Positions 32,547 to 41,280 are shown, counted from the stretch's first letter. The stretch: 64,000 nucleotides of DNA from WTFV01 sp965203525 (GCA_965203525.1 OZ241898.1:2728001-2792000), one strand, 5' to 3'. The notes: generated from the sequence alone by a model not told the origin. Translations and numbers: made by a program.

Positions 32547-33703
32547 GCGGACGGCGCGTGCAACGGACGCTGGAGCCGGCGGTGCTGCGTTGGGCGCGGG
32601 AGCGCGCCGGACTCGACGCGGAGACGGTCGCCGTCAAGGTCGGCGTCAGGCCGGACCGCGTCGTGGAGTGGGAGCGGTCGGGAAGGATCAGCGTGTCGCA
32701 GGCGGACAGGCTGGCCCACCACACGCGCACACCGGTCGGCTACCTTTACTTGCGGCAGCCGCCGCGGGATGACCTGCCGATACCCGATTTTCGCGCCGCG
32801 GACGACGCGCCGCGGCGCCCGAGTCCCGAACTTCTGGAGACCGTGCATCTCATGGCCCGCCGGCAGAGCTGGATGCGCGAGGACCTGATCGAGGACGGTG
32901 CCGATCCGTTGCCGTTCGTCGGCTGTTGCCGCGATTCGACGTTGGCCGAGGCCGCCGCGGCAATGCGGAAGCACCTGGATCTGGAAGCAGGTTGGGCCGC
33001 GCGCCGGGGCACGTGGACGGATGCGCTGCGGCACCTGCGGGAGCGCGTGGAGGCGCGCGGCGTTCTGGTGGCGTTCAACGGCGTCGTCGGCAACAACACG
33101 CACCGAAAGCTCGATCGCACGGAGTTTCAGGGGTTCGCGCTGATCGATCGCTACGCGCCGCTGATCTTCGTCAACGGCGCGGACTTCAAGGCGGCGCAGA
33201 TGTTCACGTTGGCGCATGAACTGGCGCATGTGTTCGTCGGCGCGGCGGGCGTGTCGAACCTCGACGCCACACGGTCTCCGAGTCACGACACGGAGCGGTT
33301 CTGCAACGGCGCCGCGGCGGAATTTCTGGTGCCCGGGGAGGAACTGAGCGCCCATTGGCGGCAGGTCGGAACGCTTGCCGAATCGCTTCAGGCGGCGGCC
33401 AGGCGGTTCAAGGTCAGCGTGCTGGTCGCCGCCCGCCGGACGCTGGATCTCGGCCTCGTCGACCGGGGTGAGTTTCTGCGGTTCTACGACGACTATCGGC
33501 GGCAGGCGGACAGCGGTCCTGACGAGAAGGCCGGGGGCAACTTCTGGAACAGACAGAACGTTCGCGTCGGCCGCCGATTCGCCGCGGCCGTCCGGCGCGC
33601 CGTGCTGGAGGGCCGCCTGTCCTATCGCGAGGCGTATTCGCTGACGGGGTTGCGGGGCGACACGTTCCACAAGTTCATGCTTTCACTGGATCCGGCATCA
33701 TGA
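32543..33703 (+). CDS. XRE-family HTH / ImmA-IrrE metallopeptidase fusion
   Basis: 386 residues. An XRE helix-turn-helix at about residues 8-62 (LRWARERAGLDAETVAVKVG, VRPDRVVEWERSGR) precedes a domain with the zinc motif HELAH at residues 225-229 (MFTLAHELAHVFVGAAGVSN) and a following RFCNGAAAEFLVPGEEL, which is the IrrE/ImmA pattern with the third ligand region. Such proteins cleave or switch off their cognate repressor when the cell is damaged. GTG 32543 overlaps the hsdS stop (GTGA). Its position in the operon suggests it controls, or is controlled with, the restriction and DarTG genes. Confidence 0.9.
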   Translation: MSGRRVQRTLEPAVLRWARERAGLDAETVAVKVGVRPDRVVEWERSGRISVSQADRLAHHTRTPVGYLYLRQPPRDDLPIPDFRAADDAPRRPSPELLETVHLMARRQSWMREDLIEDGADPLPFVGCCRDSTLAEAAAAMRKHLDLEAGWAARRGTWTDALRHLRERVEARGVLVAFNGVVGNNTHRKLDRTEFQGFALIDRYAPLIFVNGADFKAAQMFTLAHELAHVFVGAAGVSNLDATRSPSHDTERFCNGAAAEFLVPGEELSAHWRQVGTLAESLQAAARRFKVSVLVAARRTLDLGLVDRGEFLRFYDDYRRQADSGPDEKAGGNFWNRQNVRVGRRFAAAVRRAVLEGRLSYREAYSLTGLRGDTFHKFMLSLDPAS

Positions 33704-34488
33704 CAAGCATGGACGCCAGCCGCACGTGCCGGGACCTGCAGCGGCAGATGGGAGCCCTGTTCACCTGTTCGGAGCAGGGCGGCCGTCTGCGCATCCGCAC
33801 GCCGTACCTGTATCCCGACGGCGACAACATCGATCTGTTCTGCAAGGTCGAGGACGGCGTCGTGACGGTGAGCGACCTGGCCGAGACCACCGGCTGGCTG
33901 CGCATGCAGTCGGCGGGGCTGCGCCGGTCGCCGAAGCAGGCGCGGCTCATCGAAGACGCGTGCGTGACGCACGGGATCGAGTTCCGGCGCGGGATGCTGC
34001 AAGCCCGCTGCGGGCCGGGCGACGAGTTGGCCCGGGTGGTGACCCGCGTCGCGCAGGCGGCGTTGCGGGTCTCCGACCTGTGGTTCACGTTCCGGACGCA
34101 GGCGGCCGGGTCGATCGCGGACGAAGTGGCCGATTTCCTGACGGAGCGGGAGTTCGGATTCGAGCGCGCGGAGAAACGGACCGGCCGGTCGGGACGCGGC
34201 TGGACGGTCGACTTCCACGTTCGGACCACGCGGCGCGGTTCTCTGGTCCAGGTGCTGAGCACCGGGAACCGCGCGGCGGCGCGCAGGGTCTCGGAACACG
34301 TGCTGGCCGCCTGGCACGATCTGAGTCACCTTGCGGCCGGACCGGAAGCCCTGGCCTTCGTCTCGTTGTTCGACGATGCCGCCGACCTCTGGACCGACGA
34401 GGATCTGCGGCTGGTCGAGTCGTTGTCCACGGTGTCGCACTGGTCGCGGCCCGACGAGTTCGCCGCCGTCCTGAGCGCGACGGCATGA
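33700..34488 (+). CDS. DUF1828 (plus DUF1829-like) protein
   Basis: 262 residues. DUF1828-type core at about residues 36-110: RIRTPYLYPDGDNIDLFCKV, VVTVSDLAETTGWLRMQSAG; a DUF1829-like C-terminal half contains WTVDFHVRTTRRGSLVQVLS. The family is common in phage and defence neighbourhoods, usually beside XRE/ImmA genes, as here. The function is unknown. ATG overlaps the stop of the ImmA gene (ATGA) and the gene ends 6 bases before darT. A role as partner of the protease is inferred from the coupling only. Confidence 0.75.
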   Translation: MTSMDASRTCRDLQRQMGALFTCSEQGGRLRIRTPYLYPDGDNIDLFCKVEDGVVTVSDLAETTGWLRMQSAGLRRSPKQARLIEDACVTHGIEFRRGMLQARCGPGDELARVVTRVAQAALRVSDLWFTFRTQAAGSIADEVADFLTEREFGFERAEKRTGRSGRGWTVDFHVRTTRRGSLVQVLSTGNRAAARRVSEHVLAAWHDLSHLAAGPEALAFVSLFDDAADLWTDEDLRLVESLSTVSHWSRPDEFAAVLSATA

Positions 34489-34494
34489 AAGACG

Positions 34495-35148
34495 ATGCAG
34501 ACGCCCGCGAGTCCGAAGATCTATCATATCGTGCACCGGGACCGCCTGCCGTCGATCGTCGCCGACGGTCGGTTGTGGTGTGACGAGGAGATGAGACGGC
34601 GTGCGGGGGGCGGCGTCGCCGGCATGGGTACCGAAATCGGGATGGACAGCATCAAAACGCGAAGACTGCACGCCCGGTTGACCAGTCACCGGGGACTGTA
34701 CGTGGGCCAGTGCGTGCCGTTCTACTTCTGCCCGCGCTCGGTCATGCTGTACGTGATATCGTGCGAGAATCACCCGGAACTGAAGTATCGAGGTGGTCAG
34801 GAACCTGTCATCCACCTGGAGGCCGATCTCCGTGAGAGCGTCGCCTGGGCCGATGGAAACCGGCGGAGATGGGCCTTCACGTTGGCGAACGCGGGCAGCG
34901 GTTACTTCCAGGATCGAGCGGACCTGGCGCAACTGGACGCACTCGACTGGGATGCGATCACGGCCCAATACTGGCAAGACTGCAAGGAGGAAAAGCAGGC
35001 GGAATTCCTCGTGGAGCGGTCCTTTCCGTGGACGCTCGTCAGACGCATCGGCGTGTCGTCGAAGAATACCCGTGCTCAGGTCGGAACGGCCTTGCAGAAT
35101 GCGGATCATCGACCGCATCTGGAAGTGAAGCGGGAATGGTACTACTGA
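34495..35148 (+). CDS. darT: DarT-like DNA ADP-ribosyltransferase toxin
   Basis: 217 residues, normal for DarT (DUF4433). Marks: KIYHIVHRDRLPSIVADGRL with His11 and His14 at the start, the NAD-loop region around GMDSIKTRRLHARL, VPFYFCPRSVMLYVIS (residues 74-89), and the catalytic Glu170 in KQAEFLVERS. DarT attaches ADP-ribose to a base in single-stranded DNA (thymine in DarT2, guanine in DarT1) and blocks replication. The subtype cannot be assigned by eye. It lies 6 bases after the DUF1828 gene and is followed by the antitoxin 17 bases later. Confidence 0.9.
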   Translation: MQTPASPKIYHIVHRDRLPSIVADGRLWCDEEMRRRAGGGVAGMGTEIGMDSIKTRRLHARLTSHRGLYVGQCVPFYFCPRSVMLYVISCENHPELKYRGGQEPVIHLEADLRESVAWADGNRRRWAFTLANAGSGYFQDRADLAQLDALDWDAITAQYWQDCKEEKQAEFLVERSFPWTLVRRIGVSSKNTRAQVGTALQNADHRPHLEVKREWYY

Positions 35149-35165
35149 CGGTCAGGGAGGTAGAG

Positions 35166-36233
35166 ATGGTCGAATTCAAGACGGGCGACATCCTCTCCGA
35201 AGACGCCGACGCGCTGGTGAATACGGTGAACTGCGTGGGCGTGATGGGCCGCGGAATCGCACTGCAGTTCAAGAACGCCTTTCCGGAGAACTTCCAGGCT
35301 TATGCGGTGGCCTGCAAGCACCGGGAAGTGCAGCCGGGGCGCATGTTCGTGTTCGAGACCGGTCAATTGACGAACCCGCGCTACATCATCAACTTCCCCA
35401 CGAAACGCCACTGGCGGGGCCGGAGCCGGATGGAGGACATCGACGCGGGATTGGATGCGCTGCGGACCGAGATCCGTGACAGGACGATACGCTCGCTCGC
35501 CCTTCCACCGCTGGGCTGCGGTCTCGGCGGGCTGGACTGGCGCGAGGTCCGTCCGCGTATCGAGGCGGCGCTGCGAGAGGTCGAGAACGTGCGGGTCGTG
35601 GTCTTCGAGCCGACTGGCGCGCCCGAAACAGGTCGGATGAAGAAAGGCAAGGCGCCACCGGGGATGACCCCGGGCCGCGCGGCGCTCGTGGGGTTGCTGG
35701 ACCGCTACGTGCGCGCCCTTCTGGATCCCTTCGTGACGTTGCTGGACGCGCACAAGCTGATGTACTTCATGAAGGTCGGCGGCGAGCCGGCGCTGGAACG
35801 GCTTCGCGTGGTCAAGGGGCCGTATGGTCCGTACGCGGAGAACCTGACGCACGTGCTCCGCGAGATCGACGGATATTTCATATCGGGCCATCGCGACGGC
35901 GGCGATGCCCCGGACAAGAAGCTGGAGCTCGTGCCGGGCGCGGTGGACGACGCGCACGGATTCCTGCGAGAGCATCCCGACACGCGCGCCCGATTCGAGC
36001 GGGTGGCCGACCTCGTGGAGGGGTTCGAGTCGTCGTTCGGTCTGGAGCTGCTGTCCACGGTGCACTGGGTGATCACGCGCGAATCCAGTGGCGATCTCGA
36101 CGAGACGGTGTCACGGGTCCACGCCTGGAACGACCGGAAGAAGCGGTTTTCGGTCGGACAGATACGGCTGGCCGCCGAGCGTCTGGAGAAGAAGGGCTGG
36201 ATCGACGCGGGGGCTCCGCACGCGGACCGATGA
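35166..36233 (+). CDS. darG: DarG-like macrodomain antitoxin
   Basis: 355 residues. The macrodomain (about residues 1-155) has the opening GDILSEDADALVNTVNCVGV, the ADP-ribose loop GRGIALQFKNAFPENF and ALPPLGCGLGGLDWREVRPR. Such domains remove ADP-ribose from DNA. The C-terminal part (about 170-355, with RYVRALLDPFVTLLDAHKLM and KGPYGPYAENL) is the DarT-neutralising domain of full-length DarG. Together with DarT it is a complete type of TA pair. GGGAGG nine bases before the ATG is a good ribosome site. Its stop overlaps the hsdR start (ATGA). Confidence 0.93.
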   Translation: MVEFKTGDILSEDADALVNTVNCVGVMGRGIALQFKNAFPENFQAYAVACKHREVQPGRMFVFETGQLTNPRYIINFPTKRHWRGRSRMEDIDAGLDALRTEIRDRTIRSLALPPLGCGLGGLDWREVRPRIEAALREVENVRVVVFEPTGAPETGRMKKGKAPPGMTPGRAALVGLLDRYVRALLDPFVTLLDAHKLMYFMKVGGEPALERLRVVKGPYGPYAENLTHVLREIDGYFISGHRDGGDAPDKKLELVPGAVDDAHGFLREHPDTRARFERVADLVEGFESSFGLELLSTVHWVITRESSGDLDETVSRVHAWNDRKKRFSVGQIRLAAERLEKKGWIDAGAPHADR

Positions 36234-39200
36234 CCACCGACACCACCGAACGCGGCCTCGAACGTCTCGTCTGCACGGTGCTGGCCGGCCACCCGTGCGA
36301 GCCGCCGGAGGAAGGCCGGGCGGCGGAGACGCGCGCCGGATACGGCGGCGTGGGCTGGAGCGGCGGCAGCTTCCGCGACTACGACCGCGAGTTCTGCGTG
36401 GACCGGGTCCAGCTCGCGGCGTTCCTGCGCGCCACCCAGCCGCCGGCGGCCGAGGCGCTGGCGCCGGACGCGGACGGACCGGCGCGGCGGAAGTTCCTGG
36501 CCCGGCTGCAGGGCGAGATCTCGAAGCGCGGCGTGGTCGACGTGCTGCGCGGCGGCGTGCGGCACGGCGCGCACGATCTGGACCTGTTCTACGGCGCGCC
36601 GTCGCCCGGGAACGCGGCGGCGCGGGAACGGTTCGCGCGGAACCGCTTCACGGTGACGCGGCAGTTGCGCTACAGCCGCGACGAGACGCAGCGGGCGCTC
36701 GACGTCGCGCTGTTCGTCAACGGCCTGCCGGTGGTCACCTTCGAGCTGAAGAACAACCTCACGAAGCAGACGGCGGACGACGCGGTCCGGCAGTACCGGC
36801 GCGACCGCGGCCCGCGCGAGAAGCTGTTCGAGTTCGGCCGCTGCGTGGCGCACTTCGCCGTCGACGAGAACGAGGCGCGCTTCTGCACCCACCTGCAGGG
36901 GAAGGCGTCGTGGTTCCTGCCGTTCAACCGGGGCTGGAACGACGGCGCCGGCAACCCGCCCAACCCGCGCGGCATCCGCACCGACTATCTCTGGCGCGAG
37001 GTGCTGGCCCGCGAGAGCCTGGCCGACATCCTGGAGAACTACGCGCAGGTGGTGGAGGCGAAGGACGAGAAGACGGGCCGAAGGAAGCGGACGCAGATCT
37101 GGCCCCGCTACCACCAGCTCGACGTCGTGCGGCGCCTGCTGGCCGACGCCGCGGCGCACGGGGCGGGCCGGCGCTACCTGATCCAGCACTCGGCGGGCAG
37201 CGGCAAGAGCAACTCCATCGCCTGGCTGGCCCACCAGTCGATCGCGCTGGCGAAGGACGGCGCCCCGGTCTTCGACTCGGTCGTCGTGGTGACCGACCGC
37301 CGCGTCCTCGACCGGCAGATCCGCGACACCATCCGGCAGTACGCCCAGGTCGGCGCGACGGTGGGGCACGCGGAGCGCGCCGGCGACCTGCGCCGGTTCC
37401 TCGAGGCGGGCAAGAAGATCATCATTTCGACGGTGCAGAAGTTCCCCTTCATCCTCGACGAGATCGGCAACGAGCAGCGCGGGCGGCGCTTCGCCATCCT
37501 CATCGACGAGGCCCACTCCAGCCAGGGCGGGCGCACCGCCGCGGCGATGGGGCGGGCGCTCTCCGCGGCGGGCGCGGAAGGCGAGGACGAGACCATCGAG
37601 GACCGCATCAACCGGCTGATGGAGTCGCGCCGGCTGCTGCCGAACGCGAGCTACTTCGCGTTCACGGCCACGCCCAAGAACCGGACGCTGGAGATCTTCG
37701 GCGAACCGGACCCGCAACCCGGCGGCGCCGTGCGGCATCGCGCCTTCCACGGCTACACCATGAAGCAGGCGATCCAGGAGGGCTTCATCCTGGACGTGCT
37801 GGCGCACTACACGCCGGTGGCCAGCTTCTACCGGCTCGCCAAGACCGTGGAGGACGACCCGGAGTTCGACGTCAGGAAGGCGCAGAAGAAGCTGCGGCGC
37901 TTCGTCGAGGGCCACGACCACGCGATCCGCCTCAAGGCCGAGATCATGGTCGACCACTTCCACGACCGGGTGCTCGCCGGCAACCGCATCGGCGGCGCGG
38001 CGCGGGCCATGGTGGTCACCGGCGGCGTCGAACGCGCGATCCGCTGCTTCCACGCCATCCGCGACTACCTGCTGGCGCGCAAGAGCCGCTGCCGGGCGAT
38101 CGTCGCCTTCTCCGGCGAGCACGAGTTCGGCGGCGCGAAGGTCAGCGAGGCGTCGCTGAACGGCTTTCCGTCCGGCCGCATCGCCGAGAAGATCCGCGAG
38201 GACCCGTACCGCTTCCTCGTCTGCGCCGACAAGTTCCAGACCGGCTACGACGAGCCGCTGCTGCACACGATGTACGTGGACAAGACCCTCTCCGGCATCA
38301 AGGCGGTGCAGACCCTGTCGCGCCTCAACCGGGCGCATCCGCGGAAGCACGACGTCTTCGTGCTCGACTTCGTGAACGACGCCGACACCATCCGCGACGC
38401 CTTCGCCGACTACTACCGCGCGACGATCCTGGCCGACGAGACCGATCCCGACCGGCTGCACGACCTGCAGGCGGACCTGGACGCGGCCGGGGTCTATGCG
38501 CCCGGGCAGGTCGACGAACTCGTGGCGCGTTACCTGGGCGGGGCCGGACGCGACGCGCTCGACCCGATCCTCGACGCCTGCGCGGCGGCCTACCGCGCCG
38601 ACCTCGACGAAGACGCGCAGGCCGCCTTCAAGGGCCGGGCGAAGGGCTTCGTGCGGACCCACGGCTTCCTGGCCTGCGTGCTGCCCTACGGCAACGCCGC
38701 CTGGGAGAAGCGCTCGATCTTCCTGAACCTGCTGATTCCCCGGCTGCCGGCCCCGGCCGAAGAGGACCTGTCGCGGGGCATCCTCGACGCCATCGACGTG
38801 GACAGCTACCGGGCCGAGAAGCGGGCGGCGCAGAAGATCGCGCTGCCCGACGAGGACGCCGAGATCGGCCCCGTGCCGGCCGGCGGCGGCGGACCGGCCC
38901 CCGAGCCCGAGCTCGACCGGCTGTCGAACATCCTCCGGGCGTTCAACGACCTCTTCGGCGACGTCGCCTGGGAAGACGCCGACCGCGTGCGGCAGCTCGT
39001 CACCGAGACCATCCCCGCGCGGGTGGCCGGGGACGCCGCCTTCCGGAACGCGCGGAAGAACTCGGACGACGCCAACGCCCGCGTCGAGCACGACCGGGTG
39101 CTGGCCCGGGTGGTGACCGCGATGGTGAAGGACGACGCCGAGCTCTTCAAGCAGTTCATGGACAACGAGGGCTTCCGGCGCTGGATGACCGACGCGGTGT

Positions 39201-39235
39201 TCGAGCTGGCCTGCCGGCAGGCGGGCGCCCCGTGA
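36230..39235 (+). CDS. hsdR: Type I restriction enzyme endonuclease/translocase subunit
   Basis: 1001 residues. The nuclease domain shows the PD-(D/E)xK pattern at about residues 155-180 (QRALDVALFVNGLPVV, then TFELKN). The motor domain has Walker A HSAGSGKSNS (about 320), DEAH-type IDEAHSSQGG (about 424), FAFTATPKNRT (about 478), and ADKFQTGYDEPLLHTMYVD and QTLSRLNRAHP in the second RecA lobe. It pumps DNA toward the HsdM-HsdS complex and cuts at a distance. The start overlaps the darG stop (ATGA), tying restriction to the DarTG pair. Confidence 0.95.
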   Translation: MTTDTTERGLERLVCTVLAGHPCEPPEEGRAAETRAGYGGVGWSGGSFRDYDREFCVDRVQLAAFLRATQPPAAEALAPDADGPARRKFLARLQGEISKRGVVDVLRGGVRHGAHDLDLFYGAPSPGNAAARERFARNRFTVTRQLRYSRDETQRALDVALFVNGLPVVTFELKNNLTKQTADDAVRQYRRDRGPREKLFEFGRCVAHFAVDENEARFCTHLQGKASWFLPFNRGWNDGAGNPPNPRGIRTDYLWREVLARESLADILENYAQVVEAKDEKTGRRKRTQIWPRYHQLDVVRRLLADAAAHGAGRRYLIQHSAGSGKSNSIAWLAHQSIALAKDGAPVFDSVVVVTDRRVLDRQIRDTIRQYAQVGATVGHAERAGDLRRFLEAGKKIIISTVQKFPFILDEIGNEQRGRRFAILIDEAHSSQGGRTAAAMGRALSAAGAEGEDETIEDRINRLMESRRLLPNASYFAFTATPKNRTLEIFGEPDPQPGGAVRHRAFHGYTMKQAIQEGFILDVLAHYTPVASFYRLAKTVEDDPEFDVRKAQKKLRRFVEGHDHAIRLKAEIMVDHFHDRVLAGNRIGGAARAMVVTGGVERAIRCFHAIRDYLLARKSRCRAIVAFSGEHEFGGAKVSEASLNGFPSGRIAEKIREDPYRFLVCADKFQTGYDEPLLHTMYVDKTLSGIKAVQTLSRLNRAHPRKHDVFVLDFVNDADTIRDAFADYYRATILADETDPDRLHDLQADLDAAGVYAPGQVDELVARYLGGAGRDALDPILDACAAAYRADLDEDAQAAFKGRAKGFVRTHGFLACVLPYGNAAWEKRSIFLNLLIPRLPAPAEEDLSRGILDAIDVDSYRAEKRAAQKIALPDEDAEIGPVPAGGGGPAPEPELDRLSNILRAFNDLFGDVAWEDADRVRQLVTETIPARVAGDAAFRNARKNSDDANARVEHDRVLARVVTAMVKDDAELFKQFMDNEGFRRWMTDAVFELACRQAGAP

Positions 39236-39292
39236 GCCGGGCGCCGGGCGGGCGCCACCGGCGCCGGTGCTGGCGACGCCCGCGGCGCCCGC

Positions 39293-39471
39293 TCAGTCCG
39301 TTTGCCGGAGCGCGTGGTACTTCCAGCGCCGCGCTGGAGCGCCATGGCGCCGCCGCCATCGTCCGCGCCGTTGACGGCGGGGCCGGTTGCGGTAGTGCCG
39401 GCGCGTGGCGCCCGCGCCGGTGCTGAAGCAAACATCGACCAGCGTCCCGTCCTCGGCGACGTGCGCGAGCA
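39293..39471 (-). pseudogene. Copied, broken 3' end of the GH88/105-like gene (42758-44800)
   Basis: About 179 bases aligned with 42758-42934, the end of the glycoside-hydrolase-like gene, including its stop. Shared features: the reversed stop at 39293, coding text for LRQTD, a middle block with scattered changes and indels, and LVDVCFSTGAGATRRHY on the minus strand. Frame breaks occur in the middle. It is joined on one side to a dispersed repeat (39473-39540) that resembles DNA upstream of the amidase gene. It marks the edge of the low-GC cassette 39706-41280. Confidence 0.85.
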
Positions 39472-39472
39472 A

Positions 39473-39540
39473 CCCCCGGCCGGCTTCCCGCCGGCTCCGG
39501 GGGACTGCGCGGGCGGAGCGTGTTGGCAAGCGCCGCGGGC
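39473..39540. repeat. Second copy of the dispersed repeat at 25599-25670
   Basis: The block cccccggccggc ... ccggctccggggg ... gggcggagcgtgttggcaag is the same as upstream of the amidase gene, with one-base changes and a 4-base gap. It is contiguous with the broken GH gene fragment at 39293-39471, which makes this stretch a mosaic of two foreign pieces. The rest of the region to 39705 shows no gene. Confidence 0.8.
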
Positions 39541-39705
39541 TGCCGAAGCGATCTCGCGGGCGGAAACGCGCATGCCGCGGACCGCCTTCGGTGTTCTCCG
39601 ACGGGCCACGCCGCGGGCCGGCAGCGAGCACTCGTACGCATGTACTCATGATTTCGTGCAGTCGCATGTTGACTTCGGCTGGCTGTTTGCATCAGGATCA
39701 GCAGA

Positions 39706-40386
39706 ATGTCTCTGCTGTTCCGGGCACCGATCAGTGAACCATCGTTCGAGAACATGCCGCCAGAGGTGCTTGAGCTCTTGGCGGTGGGGTACTCCCACCT
39801 CGCGACGCTCCCACCGGCATCTCTCGACGCGATCGCAAGTCAAGTGAGCAAGTGGCTTGATCCTGCATGTGCCGAACCCGAGGTGGCCACTCTCGCGCGC
39901 GACGTCGGTATTGATGCCGAAGCCGTCGACTCGCTCAGAGTGGCCACCTTGCTCCAGACGACTGCAACATCGGCTGGAGTACGTCCGATGTCTCCAGATG
40001 CGTTCGTCACCAAAGCGATGGAAGCCGGGGCTTTGAAAGGTGAACACGCAGCCGCTGTCAAGCGTTTTGGCGACGAATACTTGAAGAAACACAGTGCGGA
40101 AATCAGCGATGCCCTGTCGCGCGCACAATCGTCAACACATATAGTGCCGTCATTTCGAAGCATCGACGTAACGATAGATCTTCGTGTAGCGGCAGTCAGC
40201 GATCATCGCGTGGTGACCATGCCGGTGGCGATAGTCGCCTTGCAAACTGACGTCCCGGATCGAGATTTGATTTTTCAGATGACAGCAAGAGACGCAGGCC
40301 AGATCGTGCAGCAGCTAAAGACAGTCGGGGAACAACTCGCTCAATTTAGGGACACGACGACTCAGCCATCACGGACTCACCAGTAG
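39706..40386 (+). CDS. COMM-domain-like protein, function unknown
   Basis: 226 residues, first gene of a low-GC three-gene cassette. Residues about 8-135 are mostly helical (PPEVLELLAVGYSHLATLPP, LRVATLLQTTATSAGV). Residues about 148-220 match the COMM-domain pattern of Commander proteins: SIDVTIDLRVAAVS, TMPVAIVALQTD, DLIFQMTARDAGQIVQQLKT, VGEQL, which is three strands and one long helix; human COMMD1 has NTPVAIVELE and a like helix there. COMMD proteins are chiefly known from eukaryotes, so the call is tentative. ATG 39706; ends 17 bases before the next gene. Confidence 0.45.
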   Translation: MSLLFRAPISEPSFENMPPEVLELLAVGYSHLATLPPASLDAIASQVSKWLDPACAEPEVATLARDVGIDAEAVDSLRVATLLQTTATSAGVRPMSPDAFVTKAMEAGALKGEHAAAVKRFGDEYLKKHSAEISDALSRAQSSTHIVPSFRSIDVTIDLRVAAVSDHRVVTMPVAIVALQTDVPDRDLIFQMTARDAGQIVQQLKTVGEQLAQFRDTTTQPSRTHQ

Positions 40387-40402
40387 GCCGCCGGGGTTTA
40401 CC

Positions 40403-40693
40403 ATGTTTACAATTACAAATGTACTCTTCACCGCCGTGGGAGTGTTCACCATATGGGCATCGTGGGGTACGGGGCGACTGAGCGTAAAGTACCTAAATGT
40501 CAGGCTGGCCGATATTGGCCTGTCTCCCAACAAGCTGCTGCTCGTGGAATTCGGGGTCACGATGGTTCTGGGCGTGGTCATTGCCATCGCTCTTGTACAG
40601 CCGGAGACTGCACCACAAGCCATAGCCGCTGGCATGGGGTGGACGAGCCTGGTGACCAGACCGGCCACCAACAAATCAGAAAGACAGTCATGA
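40403..40693 (+). CDS. Small two-helix membrane protein of the cassette
   Basis: 96 residues with two hydrophobic segments: NVLFTAVGVFTIWASWG (about residues 6-22) and LVEFGVTMVLGVVIAIALVQ (about 47-66). No family recognised. It overlaps the next gene by ATGA, so the two are coupled. Together with its neighbours it has lower GC than the surrounding DNA. Confidence 0.6.
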   Translation: MFTITNVLFTAVGVFTIWASWGTGRLSVKYLNVRLADIGLSPNKLLLVEFGVTMVLGVVIAIALVQPETAPQAIAAGMGWTSLVTRPATNKSERQS

Positions 40694-41280
40694 AGATTCA
40701 CGACCGCACCTACACCGCCGCTACGAACGCCTGTTTACTCGTTGGCGTCGCATCTGCGTTCGGTTTCGACAAAATCCATCATGTGGCGTGGATCGCGGCG
40801 GGAAGCTGCGCTGGAGCCATTGCAATCGCAATGTACTTCATTCGGCACTGGCAAAGGGCGCGTGGTGGAGAACCAGTTCACGAGGTGTCACCGTTGGATT
40901 GGGAAATCAGCCGAACACCGTACTCCGCCAGCGTTGCGTATTTCTCGTTGGAGCAGCAAGTACTGGCAAACACCGAATCCGATCTGACTGAAAGAGTCCT
41001 GAAGCAACCACACCGTTCCGTTCTCGAGACAAGGAGAGTCGATTTCGTTATCGAGACAAGGAGCGGCGAAGCGAAGCTGGTGATCAACTTTCTCACCACC
41101 GGCAAGCTGACCGCGATGCAGAAGGAGAATGAACCGAGAGTCTGCGAATTCATTACTCCGAAGTCCACGGGAAGAATCAAGCAAGCGCCAACTGAATACG
41201 TGCAGCTAGCAACTGCTGCCACTCGGTCGCACAAAACGATGAACGCGAGAGCGCGGTTATTGAAAGCATCCGTCAGCTAG
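40690..41280 (+). CDS. Membrane protein with cytoplasmic domain, function unknown
   Basis: 196 residues. Two hydrophobic stretches lie near the N-terminus (about residues 13-24 and 33-50, VAWIAAGSCAGAIAIAMYFI), followed by a soluble part (about 60-196) with VDFVIETRSGEAKLVINFLT and basic stretches. No family recognised. It is translationally coupled to the small membrane protein upstream. It may form a membrane complex with the COMM-like product. Confidence 0.6.
   Translation: MKIHDRTYTAATNACLLVGVASAFGFDKIHHVAWIAAGSCAGAIAIAMYFIRHWQRARGGEPVHEVSPLDWEISRTPYSASVAYFSLEQQVLANTESDLTERVLKQPHRSVLETRRVDFVIETRSGEAKLVINFLTTGKLTAMQKENEPRVCEFITPKSTGRIKQAPTEYVQLATAATRSHKTMNARARLLKASVS

Noticed and set aside
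35705..39091. Long open frame of 1128 codons antisense to hsdR
   Set aside because: Shadow of hsdR in high-GC DNA, no domain pattern.
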